Shown: positions 1-10,573, counted from the first letter of the stretch. The stretch: DNA of 64,000 nt from Buttiauxella agrestis ATCC 33320 (GCF_000735355.1 NZ_JMPI01000059.1:1-64000); one strand, 5' to 3'. Numbers and translations are program-made. Notes: generated by a model not told the origin, from the sequence alone.

Positions 1-19
1 AGAGGGCCAGGGTGAGGGT
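1..19. repeat. Arm of a GAGAGGG/AGGGTGAGGG intergenic palindrome, cut by the window edge
   Basis: The first bases read as one arm of the same element seen complete at 34899-34982 (GAGGG, then AGGGTGAGGG). It lies just downstream of gcvP. Only this arm is visible, so its partner arm is inferred to lie outside the window. Confidence 0.5.
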
Positions 20-30
20 TGTTTTAGAGC

Positions 31-2904
31 TTACTGATATTCGCTCATCGGCACGCAAGAACAGAACAGATTGCGGTCGCCAAACACATCGTCCAGGCGT
101 TTCACGGTTGGCCAGTATTTATTGCTATGGCCTGTCGGGAATACCGCCAGTTCGCGGGAGTACGGGTGCGTCCAGTCAGCAACGATTTCGTCCTGGGTGT
201 GCGGGGCGTTAACCAGCGGGTTATCTTCCAGCGGCCATTCACCTCGTGCAACACGGTCGATTTCAGTGCGGATAGTCAGCATCGCGTCGATAAAGCGATC
301 CAGTTCCAGTTTGCTTTCAGATTCCGTCGGCTCAACCATCAGCGTACCCGCCACCGGGAACGACATGGTCGGCGCATGGAAGCCGAAATCAATCAGGCGT
401 TTAGCAATATCCAGCTCGCTAATACCGGTCTCTTCTTTCAGAGGACGAATATCAAGAATACATTCGTGCGCCACATGTCCACTGCGCCCGGTGTAAAGAA
501 TCGGGAATGCAGATTTCAGGCGGGTCGCAATGTAGTTAGCATTCAGGATGGCTACCTGGCTGGCTTTTTTCAGCCCCTGCGCGCCCATCATGCGGATATA
601 CATCCAGCTGATTGGCAGAATCGATGCGCTGCCAAACGGTGCCGCAGAAACGGCGCCCTGCTGGGTCAGCATCTCTTCAATTTGCACTACGCTGTGGCCT
701 GGAACAAACGGTGCCAGGTGAGCTTTCACACCGATTGGCCCCATGCCTGGGCCGCCACCGCCGTGAGGAATGCAGAAGGTTTTATGCAGGTTAAGGTGTG
801 AAACATCGGCACCGATATAACCCGGTGAAGTGATTCCCACCTGTGCGTTCATGTTCGCGCCATCGAGGTAAACCTGGCCGCCGAACTGGTGAACAATCTG
901 GCACACTTCGCGGATAGTTTCTTCGTAAACGCCGTGCGTGGACGGGTACGTCACCATGATGCAAGACAGCGCATCGCCCGCTTGTTCGGCTTTCACACGC
1001 AGATCGTGAAGATCGATGTTGCCTTGCTTATCGCACGCGACAACGACTACTTCCATGCCCGCCATTTGTGCTGACGCCGGGTTGGTACCGTGCGCAGAGC
1101 TTGGGATCAGGCACAGATTACGGCTGCCTTCGTTGCGGCTTTCATGGTAACGACGAATCGCCAGCAGGCCTGCGTATTCACCTTGCGCACCAGAGTTTGG
1201 CTGCATACAAAGCGCGTCGTAACCGGTCAGTTTCACCAGCCAGTCGGACAACTGGGAAATCATCTGATGATAACCTTCCGCCTGGTTTGCCGGGCAGAAC
1301 GGGTGCAGTTCAGCGAATTCAGGCCAGGTGATTGGGATCATCTCAGCGGCGGCATTCAGCTTCATGGTGCAGGAGCCGAGCGGGATCATCGCCTGATTCA
1401 GCGCCAGATCTTTGCGTTCAAGCGAGTGCATGTAACGCATCATTTCGGTTTCGCTGTGGTAGCGATTAAACACTGGATGCGTCAGGATCGCGTCTTCACG
1501 CAGCATTCCTTTCGGAACAGACAGGCTATCGCCCGCCACGTTTTGGTCCAGTTTATCGATATCCAGACCGTGGTTATCACCCAACAAGACATCGAACAGC
1601 GCCTGCACATCTTCACGCGTGGTTGATTCATCAAGCGTAATACCCACTGCGTTGAGAATGTCGCTGCGCAGATTTATTTCATTGGCTTCAGCACGCGACA
1701 GCACAGCGGCTTTATCAGCGACTTCAACGCACAGAGTATCGAACCAATGTTTGTGGCGCAGCACCAGCCCTTTTTGTTGCAGGCCAGCCGCCAGAATATC
1801 GGTCAGGCGATGAATGCGCCCTGCAATGCGTTTCAGGCCAGCCGGGCCGTGGAACACCGCATACAGGCTGGCGATGTTTGCCAGCAAAACCTGGGAAGTA
1901 CAAATGTTGGAGTTCGCTTTTTCGCGGCGAATATGTTGCTCGCGAGTTTGCATCGCCATGCGCAGCGCGGTGCGGCCCGCGGCATCGCGGGAAACGCCGA
2001 TAATACGGCCAGGCATAGAGCGTTTGAATTCGTCACGTGCGGCAAAGAATGCAGCATGCGGGCCACCGTAACCCATTGGCACGCCAAAACGCTGCGCGGA
2101 ACCAAATACGATGTCAGCACCTTGTTTGCCAGGTGCAGTCAGCAGAACCAGCGTCATAAAGTCAGCGGCAACGCTCACGATGACTTTGCGGCTTTTCAGT
2201 TCGGTAATCAGAGCGCTGTAATCATGCACTTCACCCGTGGTGCCCACTTGTTGCAGCAGCACGCCGAAGACATCCTGGTGATCGAGCACTTTCGCGGCAT
2301 CATCGACAATCACGTCAAAGCCGAAGGTTTCGGCGCGGGTACGCACTACATCCAGCGTTTGCGGATGTACGTCAGCGGCAACAAAGAAACGGTTGGCGTT
2401 TTTCAGTTTGCTGACGCGCTTTGCCATAGCCATGGCTTCGGCTGCGGCAGTCGCTTCATCCAGCAAGGATGCAGAAGCGATGTCCAGACCGGTCAGGTCC
2501 AGCGTCACTTGCTGGAAGTTCAGCAGTGCTTCAAGGCGGCCTTGTGAGACTTCCGGCTGATACGGCGTGTACGCGGTATACCAGCCTGGATTTTCCAGCA
2601 TATTACGCAGGATCACCGGCGGAGTTTGCACCGCGGTATAACCCATGCCGATGTACGTTTTGAAACGCTTGTTACGGCTGGCGATGGTCTTTAATTCAGC
2701 CAGGGCCGCGAATTCAGTTGCAGCCTCACCCACCTGTGGTGGCTCGGCAAGCTGGATATCAGCCGGAACGATCGAAGCGATTAAGTCGTTTAACGAACGA
2801 GCGCCCACCGCCTCCAGCATTTCGTGTTGCTGCTGTGCATCTGGTCCAATGTGGCGGTCGATAAACGCTTCGTGATTTTCAAGCTGACGTAAAGACTGGG
2901 TCAT
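31..2904 (-). CDS. gcvP: Glycine dehydrogenase (decarboxylating), P-protein of the glycine cleavage system
   Basis: PLP enzyme that decarboxylates glycine and passes the aminomethyl group to lipoylated GcvH in the cytoplasm. The 957-residue length equals that of E. coli GcvP. The C-terminal half carries the motif NLHKTF followed by a glycine-rich loop; its lysine (near residue 708) should bind PLP. The reading frame stays open 20 codons further upstream, but the start was set at MTQSLRQLE, which matches the family N-terminus. The upstream extension would run through the hairpin at 2939-2960 and is unlikely to be translated. It is the last gene of gcvTHP, 65 nt after gcvH. Confidence 0.98.
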   Translation of the reverse strand: MTQSLRQLENHEAFIDRHIGPDAQQQHEMLEAVGARSLNDLIASIVPADIQLAEPPQVGEAATEFAALAELKTIASRNKRFKTYIGMGYTAVQTPPVILRNMLENPGWYTAYTPYQPEVSQGRLEALLNFQQVTLDLTGLDIASASLLDEATAAAEAMAMAKRVSKLKNANRFFVAADVHPQTLDVVRTRAETFGFDVIVDDAAKVLDHQDVFGVLLQQVGTTGEVHDYSALITELKSRKVIVSVAADFMTLVLLTAPGKQGADIVFGSAQRFGVPMGYGGPHAAFFAARDEFKRSMPGRIIGVSRDAAGRTALRMAMQTREQHIRREKANSNICTSQVLLANIASLYAVFHGPAGLKRIAGRIHRLTDILAAGLQQKGLVLRHKHWFDTLCVEVADKAAVLSRAEANEINLRSDILNAVGITLDESTTREDVQALFDVLLGDNHGLDIDKLDQNVAGDSLSVPKGMLREDAILTHPVFNRYHSETEMMRYMHSLERKDLALNQAMIPLGSCTMKLNAAAEMIPITWPEFAELHPFCPANQAEGYHQMISQLSDWLVKLTGYDALCMQPNSGAQGEYAGLLAIRRYHESRNEGSRNLCLIPSSAHGTNPASAQMAGMEVVVVACDKQGNIDLHDLRVKAEQAGDALSCIMVTYPSTHGVYEETIREVCQIVHQFGGQVYLDGANMNAQVGITSPGYIGADVSHLNLHKTFCIPHGGGGPGMGPIGVKAHLAPFVPGHSVVQIEEMLTQQGAVSAAPFGSASILPISWMYIRMMGAQGLKKASQVAILNANYIATRLKSAFPILYTGRSGHVAHECILDIRPLKEETGISELDIAKRLIDFGFHAPTMSFPVAGTLMVEPTESESKLELDRFIDAMLTIRTEIDRVARGEWPLEDNPLVNAPHTQDEIVADWTHPYSRELAVFPTGHSNKYWPTVKRLDDVFGDRNLFCSCVPMSEYQ

Positions 2905-2938
2905 GAGCGGTGATTCCTGAAACATACTAAACGGTTTC

Positions 2939-2960
2939 CCCCTCTCCCCCAGGAGAGGGG
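2939..2960. repeat. Perfect CCCCTCTCC/GGAGAGGGG hairpin between gcvH and gcvP
   Basis: A 9-bp perfect stem with loop CCCA lies in the 65-nt gcvH-gcvP gap. The arms match those of the palindromes at 34899-34982 and 41829-41853. In the polycistronic mRNA it would form a strong structure about 35 nt before the gcvP start and could affect mRNA stability or the ratio of GcvH to GcvP. That effect is inferred. Confidence 0.7.
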
Positions 2961-2969
2961 ACATAAAAC

Positions 2970-3359
2970 TTATTCGTCTTCTAACAGAGCTTCGTACGCA
3001 GTCGCATCCAGCAAACCATCCAGTTCGGACTCGTCACTTGCTTTGATCTTAAAGATCCAACCCGCCGCGTACGGCTCGCTGTTGATAAGCTCTGGTGAGT
3101 CGCTCAGCTCGGTGTTGACTGCGATGATCTCACCGCTGATTGGCGCGTAAATATCAGAAGCGGCTTTTACAGATTCAGCAACGGCACAGTCATCGCCAGT
3201 GCTTACGGTTGTGCCCACTTCTGGAAGATCTACAAACACCATGTCACCCAGCAGTTCTTGCGCGTGCTCGGTAATACCCACGGTGTAAGTTCCGTCAGAT
3301 TCTTTACGCAACCACTCGTGCTCTTTGCTGTATTTCAGTTCGTTTGGCACATTGCTCAT
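2970..3359 (-). CDS. gcvH: Glycine cleavage system H protein (lipoyl carrier)
   Basis: Small lipoyl-domain protein that shuttles the aminomethyl group from GcvP to GcvT and is reoxidised by lipoamide dehydrogenase. The lipoylation site is visible in [11 protein letters not shown], lysine near residue 65. At 129 residues it equals the E. coli protein. The start [10 protein letters not shown] was chosen over an upstream in-frame extension because a GGAG-type Shine-Dalgarno precedes it and the family begins there. Second gene of the operon, 22 nt after gcvT. Confidence 0.98.
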   Translation of the reverse strand: MSNVPNELKYSKEHEWLRKESDGTYTVGITEHAQELLGDMVFVDLPEVGTTVSTGDDCAVAESVKAASDIYAPISGEIIAVNTELSDSPELINSEPYAAGWIFKIKASDESELDGLLDATAYEALLEDE

Positions 3360-3381
3360 TGTTTTTCTCCTGATTTCAAAA

Positions 3382-4479
3382 TCACTGCGCGACAGCTTTA
3401 CCGCCGCGAACAAAAATGGGTTTGGTTACTTTCACAGGCATTTCGCGGTTACGAATTTGCACAATCGCGGTTTCACCAATGCCTGCCGGCACGCGAGCCA
3501 GAGCGATGCTGTAACCGAGTGTTGGCGAGAAGGTTCCGCTGGTAATGACACCCTCGTGGATGTTGCCTGATTCGTCAGTAAAACGGACAGGCAGCTCATT
3601 ACGTAATACGCCTTTTTCCGTCATGATCAAACCAACGAGTTGGTCGGTGCCTTTCTCACGCTGGGCTTCAAGCGCTTCGCGGCCAATAAAATCGCGTTCT
3701 TCAGGCTGCCAGGCGATAGTCCAACCCATATTGGCGGCAAGGGGTGAAACGCCTTCGTCCATTTCCTGGCTGTATAAGTTCATGCCTGATTCCAGACGCA
3801 GCGTATCGCGTGCGCCCAGCCCGCAAGGCTTGACGCCAATCTCGACCAGTTGCGCCCAAAACTCAGCGGCTTTTTCGTTAGGCATCGCGATTTCGTAGCC
3901 TGCTTCGCCGGTATAACCGGTTGTAGCAATAAACAAATCACCCGCCTGCACACCGAAGAATGGCTTCATACCAGCCACCGCTTTGCGTTGCTCTTCAGTA
4001 AACAGTTGTGCGGCTTTTGCCTGCGCGTTTGGCCCCTGAACGGCAATCAGCGACAGATCATCACGCACGGTAACGGAAACGGAGAACGGCTCGGCATGTT
4101 GGTTAATCCAGGCCAGGTCTTTTTCACGGGTCGCAGAATTCACCACCAGGCGGAAATAGTCTTCGGTCTGGAAATAGATAATCAGGTCATCGATAACACC
4201 GCCGGAGGCGTTGAGCATTGCGGTGTAGAGGGCTTTACCCGGTTGGGTGAGTTTGGCAACGTCATTTGCCACTAAGTAACGCAGGAATTCGCGGGTACGG
4301 CTGCCTTTCAGGTCAACGATGGTCATGTGGGAAACATCAAACATCCCGGCATCGTTACGCACCGCGTGGTGCTCATCAATCTGCGAGCCATAGTGCAATG
4401 GCATCATCCAGCCATGGAAATCCACCATGCGCGCGCCGCAGAGATTGTGCTGTTCAAACAAAGGGGTCTTTTGAGTCAT
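3382..4479 (-). CDS. gcvT: Aminomethyltransferase, T-protein of the glycine cleavage system
   Basis: Folate-dependent enzyme that releases ammonia from the H-protein-bound aminomethyl group and forms 5,10-methylene-tetrahydrofolate. It has 365 residues; the family is about 364. GCV_T motifs are clear: [16 protein letters not shown] near residue 50, GARDTLRLE in the middle, and a C-terminal barrel domain with [19 protein letters not shown]. Start at [10 protein letters not shown], preceded by AAAGAGGAACAA. First gene of gcvTHP, behind a long leader. Confidence 0.98.
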   Translation of the reverse strand: MTQKTPLFEQHNLCGARMVDFHGWMMPLHYGSQIDEHHAVRNDAGMFDVSHMTIVDLKGSRTREFLRYLVANDVAKLTQPGKALYTAMLNASGGVIDDLIIYFQTEDYFRLVVNSATREKDLAWINQHAEPFSVSVTVRDDLSLIAVQGPNAQAKAAQLFTEEQRKAVAGMKPFFGVQAGDLFIATTGYTGEAGYEIAMPNEKAAEFWAQLVEIGVKPCGLGARDTLRLESGMNLYSQEMDEGVSPLAANMGWTIAWQPEERDFIGREALEAQREKGTDQLVGLIMTEKGVLRNELPVRFTDESGNIHEGVITSGTFSPTLGYSIALARVPAGIGETAIVQIRNREMPVKVTKPIFVRGGKAVAQ

Positions 4480-4900
4480 TTGTTCCTCTTTAACCATCTG
4501 GTTGAAAAGCGCTGTTCGCTTTTCTTTTCGTCAGACGAAACCCAGCATCGCCACCGATCCCGATAGCGACGCAAACGTTACCTTTTGCCTGAACTTACCA
4601 TTGAATGAGGGAGTAAACCATAAGGTACAAACGGCCATTGCATTAGCTTATGACCAAAATGAGAGGCACATGATGCAGAGCATTCATCTGGAAAAATGCG
4701 AGGCACCGCGCATAAACAAGAAGTGTTTTCGTCAGAATTTAGCGTTAGCTAACATTTACCACCATTTCAGAAACAAATTCACTACATCGCTAAAAAGGTG
4801 GGATGAGAAAAAGTAATCCGAAATTATGGGTGAGATTAGAATTTTTCAAATGAGAAGGGAATTTCCCTTTCCGATAAAAGGAAAGGGAAATGTGACGTAG
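4480..4900 (-). promoter_or_regulatory. gcvTHP promoter/leader region with a PurR-like box
   Basis: A 421-nt gap between ubiI and gcvT with no convincing gene. Positions 4569-4584 read ACGCAAACGTTACCTT, a close match to the PurR operator consensus (ACGCAAACGTTTTCNT). PurR, GcvA, Lrp and CRP control gcvTHP in E. coli; I can point only to the PurR-like site. The region is AT-rich, as expected for Lrp-type control. A 104-codon frame on the plus strand here has no recognisable features and is treated as chance. Confidence 0.5.
4862..4890 (-). terminator. Hairpin downstream of ubiI
   Basis: Perfect 11-bp stem TTTCCCTTTCC/GGAAAGGGAAA with a 7-nt loop, 10 nt beyond the ubiI stop. There is no long U tract on the minus strand, so it may be a processing or stability hairpin of the pepP-ubiH-ubiI mRNA rather than a strong intrinsic terminator. 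Confidence 0.5.
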
Positions 4901-6103
4901 TTATCTTAACCATTCTGGAAGATCGTGTAGGCCCATCGCCTGCCGAACCAATTGCGGTTTTACGCCCGGCAACGTATCAGCCAGTTTCAGGCCAATATCT
5001 CGTAGCAGTTTCTTCGCCGGATGAGTTCCGGCAAACAAGTCCCGGAAACCCTGCATGCTGGCGAGCATCATTGCGGCACTGTGTTTGCGGCTACGTTCGT
5101 AGCGGCGCAGATACAAATACTGCCCGATATCTTTGCCCTGGCTGTGCAAACGGCGCACTTCATCAATCAACTCAGCGGCGTCCATAAAGCCCAGGTTCAC
5201 GCCCTGCCCGGCCAGCGGATGAATCGTATGTGCAGCATCGCCCACCAGCGCCAGACGGTGAGCGGCAAAATTACGCGCATAACGCCCTGTCAACGGGAAC
5301 ACCTGACGCTCGCTTTCAACTTTGCACAAACCCAGGCGCATATCGAAGGCCACACTGAGCGCCTGGTTAAATTCTTCACGACTCGCCTGCTGCAAACGTT
5401 CGGCTTCCAGCGGCGGCAACGACCAGACAATGGAACATAAATGCGGGTCGCTTAACGGCAGAAATGCCAGAATACCCTCGCCATGAAACACCTGGCGGGC
5501 CACTGCCTGATGAGGTTCAGTCGTACGAATGGTGGCAACCAGAGCGTGGTGGCGATAATCCCAAAATGTCAGGGGGATATCAGCCTGTTTACGCACCCAG
5601 GAGTTTGCGCCATCCGCGCCAATCACCAGGCGGGCAGTGAGCATTGCGCCATCTTTAAGGGTGATAAACGCTTCGTTTTCGCCCCATGCGACTTGTTGCA
5701 ATTCGGCAGGAGCCATCAATGTGATGTCACTGCACTGTTCAGCCTGCTGCCATAAAGCATGGTGAATGACCGCATTTTCAATAATGTGGCCCAGGTGACT
5801 AAATCCAAAGGATTTATCATCAAAAGCAATATGCCCGAAACTGTCGTGGTCCCACACTTCCATGCCGTGATAGCAACTCGCGCGTTGGGCGATGATTTTC
5901 GGCCAGGCACCAAGATGAGTCAGCAGTTTTTCACTGGCGGCATTGATGGCCGAAACACGCAAAGCTGGCGCTGAATCCGCGGCCAGCGGCTGCGGGAGAT
6001 GGTTCTCAAGCACTGCGACACGTAAGCCACTTCCTTGCAAACCACAGGCCACTGCCAGTCCGACCATGCCACCACCAACAATCGCCACATCAACGCTTTG
6101 CAA
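4901..6103 (-). CDS. ubiI: 2-octaprenylphenol hydroxylase (C5 hydroxylation in ubiquinone synthesis)
   Basis: FAD-dependent aromatic hydroxylase (formerly visC) acting on the ubiquinone precursor at ring position C5. It has 400 residues, as in E. coli. The dinucleotide-binding motif VAIVGGGMVGLA is at residues 6-17, and the second FAD motif VGDAAHTIHPLAGQGVN is near residues 285-301. It follows ubiH by 24 nt and is the last gene of the ygfB-pepP-ubiH-ubiI cluster. UbiH is a paralogue; neighbour order and N-terminus distinguish the two. Confidence 0.96.
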   Translation of the reverse strand: MQSVDVAIVGGGMVGLAVACGLQGSGLRVAVLENHLPQPLAADSAPALRVSAINAASEKLLTHLGAWPKIIAQRASCYHGMEVWDHDSFGHIAFDDKSFGFSHLGHIIENAVIHHALWQQAEQCSDITLMAPAELQQVAWGENEAFITLKDGAMLTARLVIGADGANSWVRKQADIPLTFWDYRHHALVATIRTTEPHQAVARQVFHGEGILAFLPLSDPHLCSIVWSLPPLEAERLQQASREEFNQALSVAFDMRLGLCKVESERQVFPLTGRYARNFAAHRLALVGDAAHTIHPLAGQGVNLGFMDAAELIDEVRRLHSQGKDIGQYLYLRRYERSRKHSAAMMLASMQGFRDLFAGTHPAKKLLRDIGLKLADTLPGVKPQLVRQAMGLHDLPEWLR

Positions 6104-6127
6104 TTTGACTCTCCTTAAAAACCTGTT

Positions 6128-7306
6128 TTAACGCGCAACCCAACCGAGAGTACGCTGTGCCAGCAAATCACGTGCCGGAGTTAAATGTTCCATTGCCATC
6201 AAACCAAGATTGCGCCCCACAACAAGCGGTGCCCAACGATTGGCGAACAACTGAACTAAACCATCGGTCACGCCAATGGTGGCATTTTTATCTTCCTGAC
6301 GTCGCTGCTGATACTGGGCCAGCACCGCATAACTGCCAGGGTCCTGAGAGGCTTCGTGTGCTGCCGCTAAATCTTCAGCCAGTGACATCACATCGCGCAG
6401 GCCGAGGTTAAAGCCCTGCCCGGCAATCGGATGCAGAGTTTGCGCGGCATTGCCCACCAGCGCAACGCGGTGCGAAACCGACTGCGAAGCGGTAGTCAAG
6501 GCGAGGGGATATTGCGAACGCGCGCCAGCGTGAGTGATTCGCCCAAGCCGCCAGCCAAAGGCCCGTTGCAGCTCATTGCAGAATTTCTCGTCATTCCACT
6601 GTGCGATTTCAGCCTGAGCGTCTCGCGGCTGGCACCAAACTAGCGAACAGCGCCCATTCGACATCGGTAACATCGCCAACGGGCCATGCTCAGTGAAACG
6701 TTCGAACGCACGCCCGTTATGCGGTTGCGATGTGGTGATGTTGGCGATAACCGCGACTTGCTGGTAATCCTGCTGCTGCCAGGTCATGCCACATTGCGCA
6801 GCCAGTGGCGAGCGTGAACCATCAGCAGCCACCAGCAATTTGCCTTCGATCAGCTCGCCACTATCAAGCGTAACGCTGACGTTATCGGTTTCACGGGTAA
6901 ACGAGGCTACGCGCTGCGGACAATGCAGCGTCACACCCGGCGCTTTGCGTAACAGCGCGAATAAACGCAAACCGATATCATGCAGTTCGACGACTTGCCC
7001 TAATGCCGGGATTTGATAATCCTGCGCTTCGAGAGTGACAAAACCCGCATGACCGCGATCGCTGACATGAACCGCGGTAATCGGGGTCGCGCAGTCTTTT
7101 ATGGCTGGCCACACGCCAATGCGCGTTAATTGCTGGCAGGTTCCCTGAGCAATCGCGATAGCGCGGGCATCAAAACCAGGATGCGCCGCCGATTCGGGCG
7201 CTGCCGCTTCAATCAAATGAACCGGCAGTTTTCCGTGGGTCAAATGCGATATCGCCAGCGCGAGAGTCGCGCCTGCCATACCGCCACCGACAATAATTAC
7301 ACTCAT
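6128..7306 (-). CDS. ubiH: 2-octaprenyl-6-methoxyphenol hydroxylase (ubiquinone synthesis)
   Basis: FAD monooxygenase for the C1 hydroxylation step of ubiquinone. 392 residues, identical in length to E. coli UbiH. The N-terminal motif VIIVGGGMAGATLA and the later GNAAQTLHPIAGQGFN are the two flavin-binding signatures; the usual GDAAH is GNAAQ here, also typical of UbiH. The ATG overlaps the pepP stop by 4 nt (ATGA), so translation is probably coupled to pepP. Confidence 0.96.
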   Translation of the reverse strand: MSVIIVGGGMAGATLALAISHLTHGKLPVHLIEAAAPESAAHPGFDARAIAIAQGTCQQLTRIGVWPAIKDCATPITAVHVSDRGHAGFVTLEAQDYQIPALGQVVELHDIGLRLFALLRKAPGVTLHCPQRVASFTRETDNVSVTLDSGELIEGKLLVAADGSRSPLAAQCGMTWQQQDYQQVAVIANITTSQPHNGRAFERFTEHGPLAMLPMSNGRCSLVWCQPRDAQAEIAQWNDEKFCNELQRAFGWRLGRITHAGARSQYPLALTTASQSVSHRVALVGNAAQTLHPIAGQGFNLGLRDVMSLAEDLAAAHEASQDPGSYAVLAQYQQRRQEDKNATIGVTDGLVQLFANRWAPLVVGRNLGLMAMEHLTPARDLLAQRTLGWVAR

Positions 7307-8619
7307 GACTGACGCGCCGCCGCCATTAATGCTTCGATTTCGTCCGCCGATTTCACCACACTTGCCGTCAGATTTTCGTTACCGTCGGCGGTGATCAGAA
7401 TATCGTCTTCGATACGAATGCCGATTCCACGGTATTGCGCAGGCACATCGGCATCAGGGGCAATATACAGACCCGGTTCAACGGTTATCACCATCCCCGG
7501 CTCAAGCACCCGTGAACGATCCTGCCCATAAACGCCGACGTCATGCACATCCAGCCCCAGCCAATGGCTCAAACCATGCATAAAGAAGGGGCGATGGGCG
7601 TTCTCAGCAATCAGTTTATCTATTTCACCGTTGAGAATGCCGAGCTTCACAAGGCCAGTCACCATGATGCGTACGACTTGCGCGGTGACTTCCTGCATGG
7701 AAGTTCCTGGGCGATAAAGCTTAAGCGCGGTTTCGAGAGATTCGAGCACGATGTCGTAAATTTCACGCTGCGGTGCACTAAATTTGCCGTTGACCGGGAA
7801 GGTACGGGTGATATCGCCTGCATATCCTTTGTATTCGCAACCGGCGTCAATCAGCACCAAATCGCCGTCGCGCATTTGGCTCTCGTTTTCGGTGTAATGC
7901 AAAATGCAGGCGTTTTCGCCGCTGCCGACAATCGTGTTGTAAGACGGGAAGCGTGCACCGTGACGGTTAAATTCGTGAAGGATTTCGCCTTCAAGCTGAT
8001 ATTCAAACATACCCGGACGGCATTTTTCCATCGCACGGGTATGCGCCAGCGCGGTGATTTCCCCGGCGCGACGCAGCGCGATGATTTCTTCTTCTGATTT
8101 GAACAGGCGCTGCTCGTGAACCCACGGGCGCCAGTCCGTCAGCGTGGCCGGGGCGGTGAGGTTCTGGCGAGAACCGCGGCGGAGTTTATCAAGTGCGGAA
8201 AAAACAATGCTATCGGCATAAGCGTATTCGCCCTGCGCGTGGTAAACCACATCCAGACCGTTCAACAATTGATGTAATTGTTCGCCGATTTCGGAGAACG
8301 CCAGCGCACGGTCAACGCCCAGTTTTTCTGGCGCGACTTCCTGCCCAAGACGGCGCCCGAACCAGATTTCTGCCGTCTTATCGCGTAAACGGTTAAACAG
8401 CACGCTGTGGTTGTGGGTTTCGTCGCTTTTAATCAGCACCAGCACGGCTTCAGGTTCGTTAAAACCGGTGAAATACCAGAAATCGCTGTTCTGGCGATAC
8501 GGGTATTCGCTGTCTGCACTGCGTGTTACCTCGGGAGCGGCAAAGATGAGCGCGGCGCTCGCCGGTGCCATTTTGGCTAACAACGCCTGACGGCGCCGGA
8601 GAAATTCGTGCTGATTCAT
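7303..8619 (-). CDS. pepP: Xaa-Pro aminopeptidase P
   Basis: Cytoplasmic dimetal proline aminopeptidase removing the N-terminal residue before proline. 438 residues; E. coli has 441. The pita-bread metal ligands are visible in LIDAGCEYKGYAGDITR, HGLSHWLGLDVHD, VEPGLY and IRIEDD. A GTG lies one codon upstream at 8622, but AGGAGG sits only 1 nt from it and 4 nt from the ATG at 8619, so the ATG was chosen. In E. coli the gene is likewise co-transcribed with ubiH. Confidence 0.96.
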   Translation of the reverse strand: MNQHEFLRRRQALLAKMAPASAALIFAAPEVTRSADSEYPYRQNSDFWYFTGFNEPEAVLVLIKSDETHNHSVLFNRLRDKTAEIWFGRRLGQEVAPEKLGVDRALAFSEIGEQLHQLLNGLDVVYHAQGEYAYADSIVFSALDKLRRGSRQNLTAPATLTDWRPWVHEQRLFKSEEEIIALRRAGEITALAHTRAMEKCRPGMFEYQLEGEILHEFNRHGARFPSYNTIVGSGENACILHYTENESQMRDGDLVLIDAGCEYKGYAGDITRTFPVNGKFSAPQREIYDIVLESLETALKLYRPGTSMQEVTAQVVRIMVTGLVKLGILNGEIDKLIAENAHRPFFMHGLSHWLGLDVHDVGVYGQDRSRVLEPGMVITVEPGLYIAPDADVPAQYRGIGIRIEDDILITADGNENLTASVVKSADEIEALMAAARQS

Positions 8620-8646
8620 CACACCTCCTGAAGCTTAACTTTGTTA

Positions 8647-9225
8647 TTAGTGTAGTGTTGGTTTCTGCACTTCCGGCGCAGTCGGAACCGGGCGAGTAAA
8701 GTAGTCGTGGCACAGTAGTGCAGCAACGCGCACGTACTCGATTATCTCTTCGAGAGACATTTCCAACTCTTCTTGATCTTCGTCTTCGTCGTAGCCCAGT
8801 TGCGCGATGTTACGCAAATCGTCGATTGCTTCACCGGTTTCGCCAGTGACTTTATCAAGCTTCGGTTGCGTCACACCGAGGCCCAGCAGGAAGTGGTTTA
8901 CCCAACCCGCCAGCGCGTCGGCACGATGAAATACCGTCGCTTCATCGCCTTCAGGCAGATAAAGCTGGAACATAAAACCGTCATCTTCCAGCGAATCACT
9001 GGTGGCGCCGTGCATTTGACGCAGGGTGTCGGCAAGATTTTGACCAAAGGCTAAACCTTCGTTAGTCAAATCATGTAACAGCGGTTGCCAGGTGGTGTCT
9101 TTGTTGCCGCCGCACAGCATTCCGCTGATTAAGCCGTGCATTTCCGAGGCCGTGAGGCCTACGCCTTGCTGATTCAATAGTTGGCCGACTAAGTCGTAGT
9201 CAGGCATAGTGTTCTGTATAGACAT
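8647..9225 (-). CDS. ygfB: YgfB family protein (UPF0149/YecA-like)
   Basis: 192 residues, same length as E. coli YgfB. The all-helical UPF0149 fold is suggested by [13 protein letters not shown] near residue 25 and a very acidic C-terminal stretch, [17 protein letters not shown], around residues 141-157. Function is not established for the E. coli protein. An upstream in-frame extension of 11 codons ([11 protein letters not shown]) was rejected on family length. It leads the ygfB-pepP-ubiH-ubiI cluster, 27 nt before pepP, and is divergent from zapA. Confidence 0.94.
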   Translation of the reverse strand: MSIQNTMPDYDLVGQLLNQQGVGLTASEMHGLISGMLCGGNKDTTWQPLLHDLTNEGLAFGQNLADTLRQMHGATSDSLEDDGFMFQLYLPEGDEATVFHRADALAGWVNHFLLGLGVTQPKLDKVTGETGEAIDDLRNIAQLGYDEDEDQEELEMSLEEIIEYVRVAALLCHDYFTRPVPTAPEVQKPTLH

Positions 9226-9393
9226 GCGCATTCGCCATCGTTGGCAGGGATAGTTCATGTTATGCTACCACCAGGGACCCCAAGGCACCAGAAAAGGGCT
9301 TGTATCTTCATTTCGGGATAGCTATAGTGACGCCCCTTTCGTAGCCTGGCATAGGTTAGCGAGAGGCAGGCGAGTTAACAGCAGGAAGGTGGC

Positions 9394-9723
9394 ATGTCTG
9401 CACAACCAGTCGATATCCAAATTTTCGGTCGTTCATTGCGCGTGAATTGTCCGCCTGAACAACAGGATGCACTGAATCTTGCGGCTCAAGAGCTTGATCA
9501 GCGGTTGCAAGATTTAAAAGTTCGCACTAGAGTCACAAATACTGAGCAGTTAGTTTTTATCGCAGCACTGAATATTTGCTACGAGCTGGCTCAGGAAAAA
9601 TCGAAAACCCGCGACTACGCTTCCAACATGGAAGAACGTATTCGGATGTTACAGCAGACCATCGAACAAGCGTTGCTTGAGCAAGGTCGCATAACTGAAA
9701 GACAGGGTCCAAATTTTGAATAA
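9394..9723 (+). CDS. zapA: Cell division protein ZapA, Z-ring associated
   Basis: 109 residues, as in E. coli. ZapA binds and bundles FtsZ at mid-cell. The N-terminal globular part ([15 protein letters not shown]) is followed by a long helical coiled coil from about residue 60 to the end ([20 protein letters not shown]...). An AGGAAGG ribosome site lies upstream. It precedes the 6S RNA gene, the order found throughout the Enterobacteriaceae. Confidence 0.97.
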   Translation: MSAQPVDIQIFGRSLRVNCPPEQQDALNLAAQELDQRLQDLKVRTRVTNTEQLVFIAALNICYELAQEKSKTRDYASNMEERIRMLQQTIEQALLEQGRITERQGPNFE

Positions 9724-9764
9724 CACTTCCCAGTTACCTATGGTAGAGTAACTTTGAAGACCAA

Positions 9765-9948
9765 ATTTCTCTGAGATGTTTGCAAGCGGGCCAGTCCCCT
9801 GAGCCGATATTTCATACCACAAGAGTGTGGTGCTCCAGAGTCTGTGAGCATGCTCGGTCCGTCCGAGAAGCCTGATGATTCTGACGCTGCATTCACCTTG
9901 AACCAAGGGTTCAAGGGTTACAGCCTGCGGCGGCATCTCGGAGATTCC
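9765..9948 (+). ncRNA. ssrS: 6S RNA
   Basis: 184 nt, nearly identical to E. coli 6S from its 5' end (ATTTCTCTGAGATGTT) to its 3' end (GGCATCTCGGAGATTCC). The two ends pair to close the long hairpin with the central bubble that mimics an open sigma-70 promoter. 6S RNA binds RNA polymerase in stationary phase. The middle (TGATGATTCTGACGCTG) differs most from E. coli. Gene order zapA-ssrS-fau is conserved, and fau is probably co-transcribed. Confidence 0.97.
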
Positions 9949-9974
9949 CTCTTCCTACCAAACCAGTCATCACC

Positions 9975-10571
9975 ATGACAAAAATTCAGCTAATCCCATC
10001 GCTTCGGCAAGAAATCAGACAACACATTCGCCAACGTCGCCGACAACTCACGCCCATTGAACAACACCAATTCGCAGAACTTGCTGCCGAACGCATGCTC
10101 GCGTACGAACCTATTGTGAATGCTTCAACGGTTGCGGTGTTTTTGTCGTTTGATGGCGAGCTGGATACCACGCCGCTGATTCGCGCGTTGTGGAAAACGG
10201 GGAAAACCGTTTACCTGCCTGTTTTACATCCATTCAGTAAAGGCAATTTGTTGTTCCTGCGGTACGCGGAAAACAGCCATCTGGTGATGAATCGTCTGAA
10301 AATCCTTGAGCCTAAGCTTGATGTGCGCGATGTATTGCCGCTGGATAAGCTCGATGTGTTGATAGCGCCATTAGTGGCGTTTGATGAGCAAGGGCAACGG
10401 CTGGGAATGGGCGGCGGTTTCTATGACCGCACGTTGCAAAACTGGCAGCAGCACGGTTTGTGGCCGGTTGGGCTGGCACATGATTGCCAGCACGTTCCGG
10501 CGTTACCCGCCGAAGAATGGGATATTCCCTTACCCGCCGTGGTCACGCCTTCGCGAATCTGGCAGTGGTAG
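9975..10571 (+). CDS. fau: 5-formyltetrahydrofolate cyclo-ligase
   Basis: ATP-dependent conversion of 5-formyl-THF to 5,10-methenyl-THF (E. coli ygfA/fau). The 198-residue frame is about 16 longer than the annotated E. coli protein, which begins at the equivalent of IRQRRRQLTP. No obvious Shine-Dalgarno precedes the ATG at 9975, so the start is uncertain. Family signatures: FLSFDGELDTTPLI near residue 56 and GMGGGFYDRTL near 137. It starts 26 nt after 6S RNA. Confidence 0.93.
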   Translation: MTKIQLIPSLRQEIRQHIRQRRRQLTPIEQHQFAELAAERMLAYEPIVNASTVAVFLSFDGELDTTPLIRALWKTGKTVYLPVLHPFSKGNLLFLRYAENSHLVMNRLKILEPKLDVRDVLPLDKLDVLIAPLVAFDEQGQRLGMGGGFYDRTLQNWQQHGLWPVGLAHDCQHVPALPAEEWDIPLPAVVTPSRIWQW

Positions 10572-10573
10572 CA

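Noticed and set aside
1747-2547. 266-codon frame antisense to gcvP
   Set aside because: Shadow of a strongly codon-biased gene; the protein looks like random composition.
4502-4816. 104-codon frame in the gcvT leader region
   Set aside because: No recognisable motif and no good ribosome site; it lies where the gcvTHP promoter must be. Kept as regulatory region.
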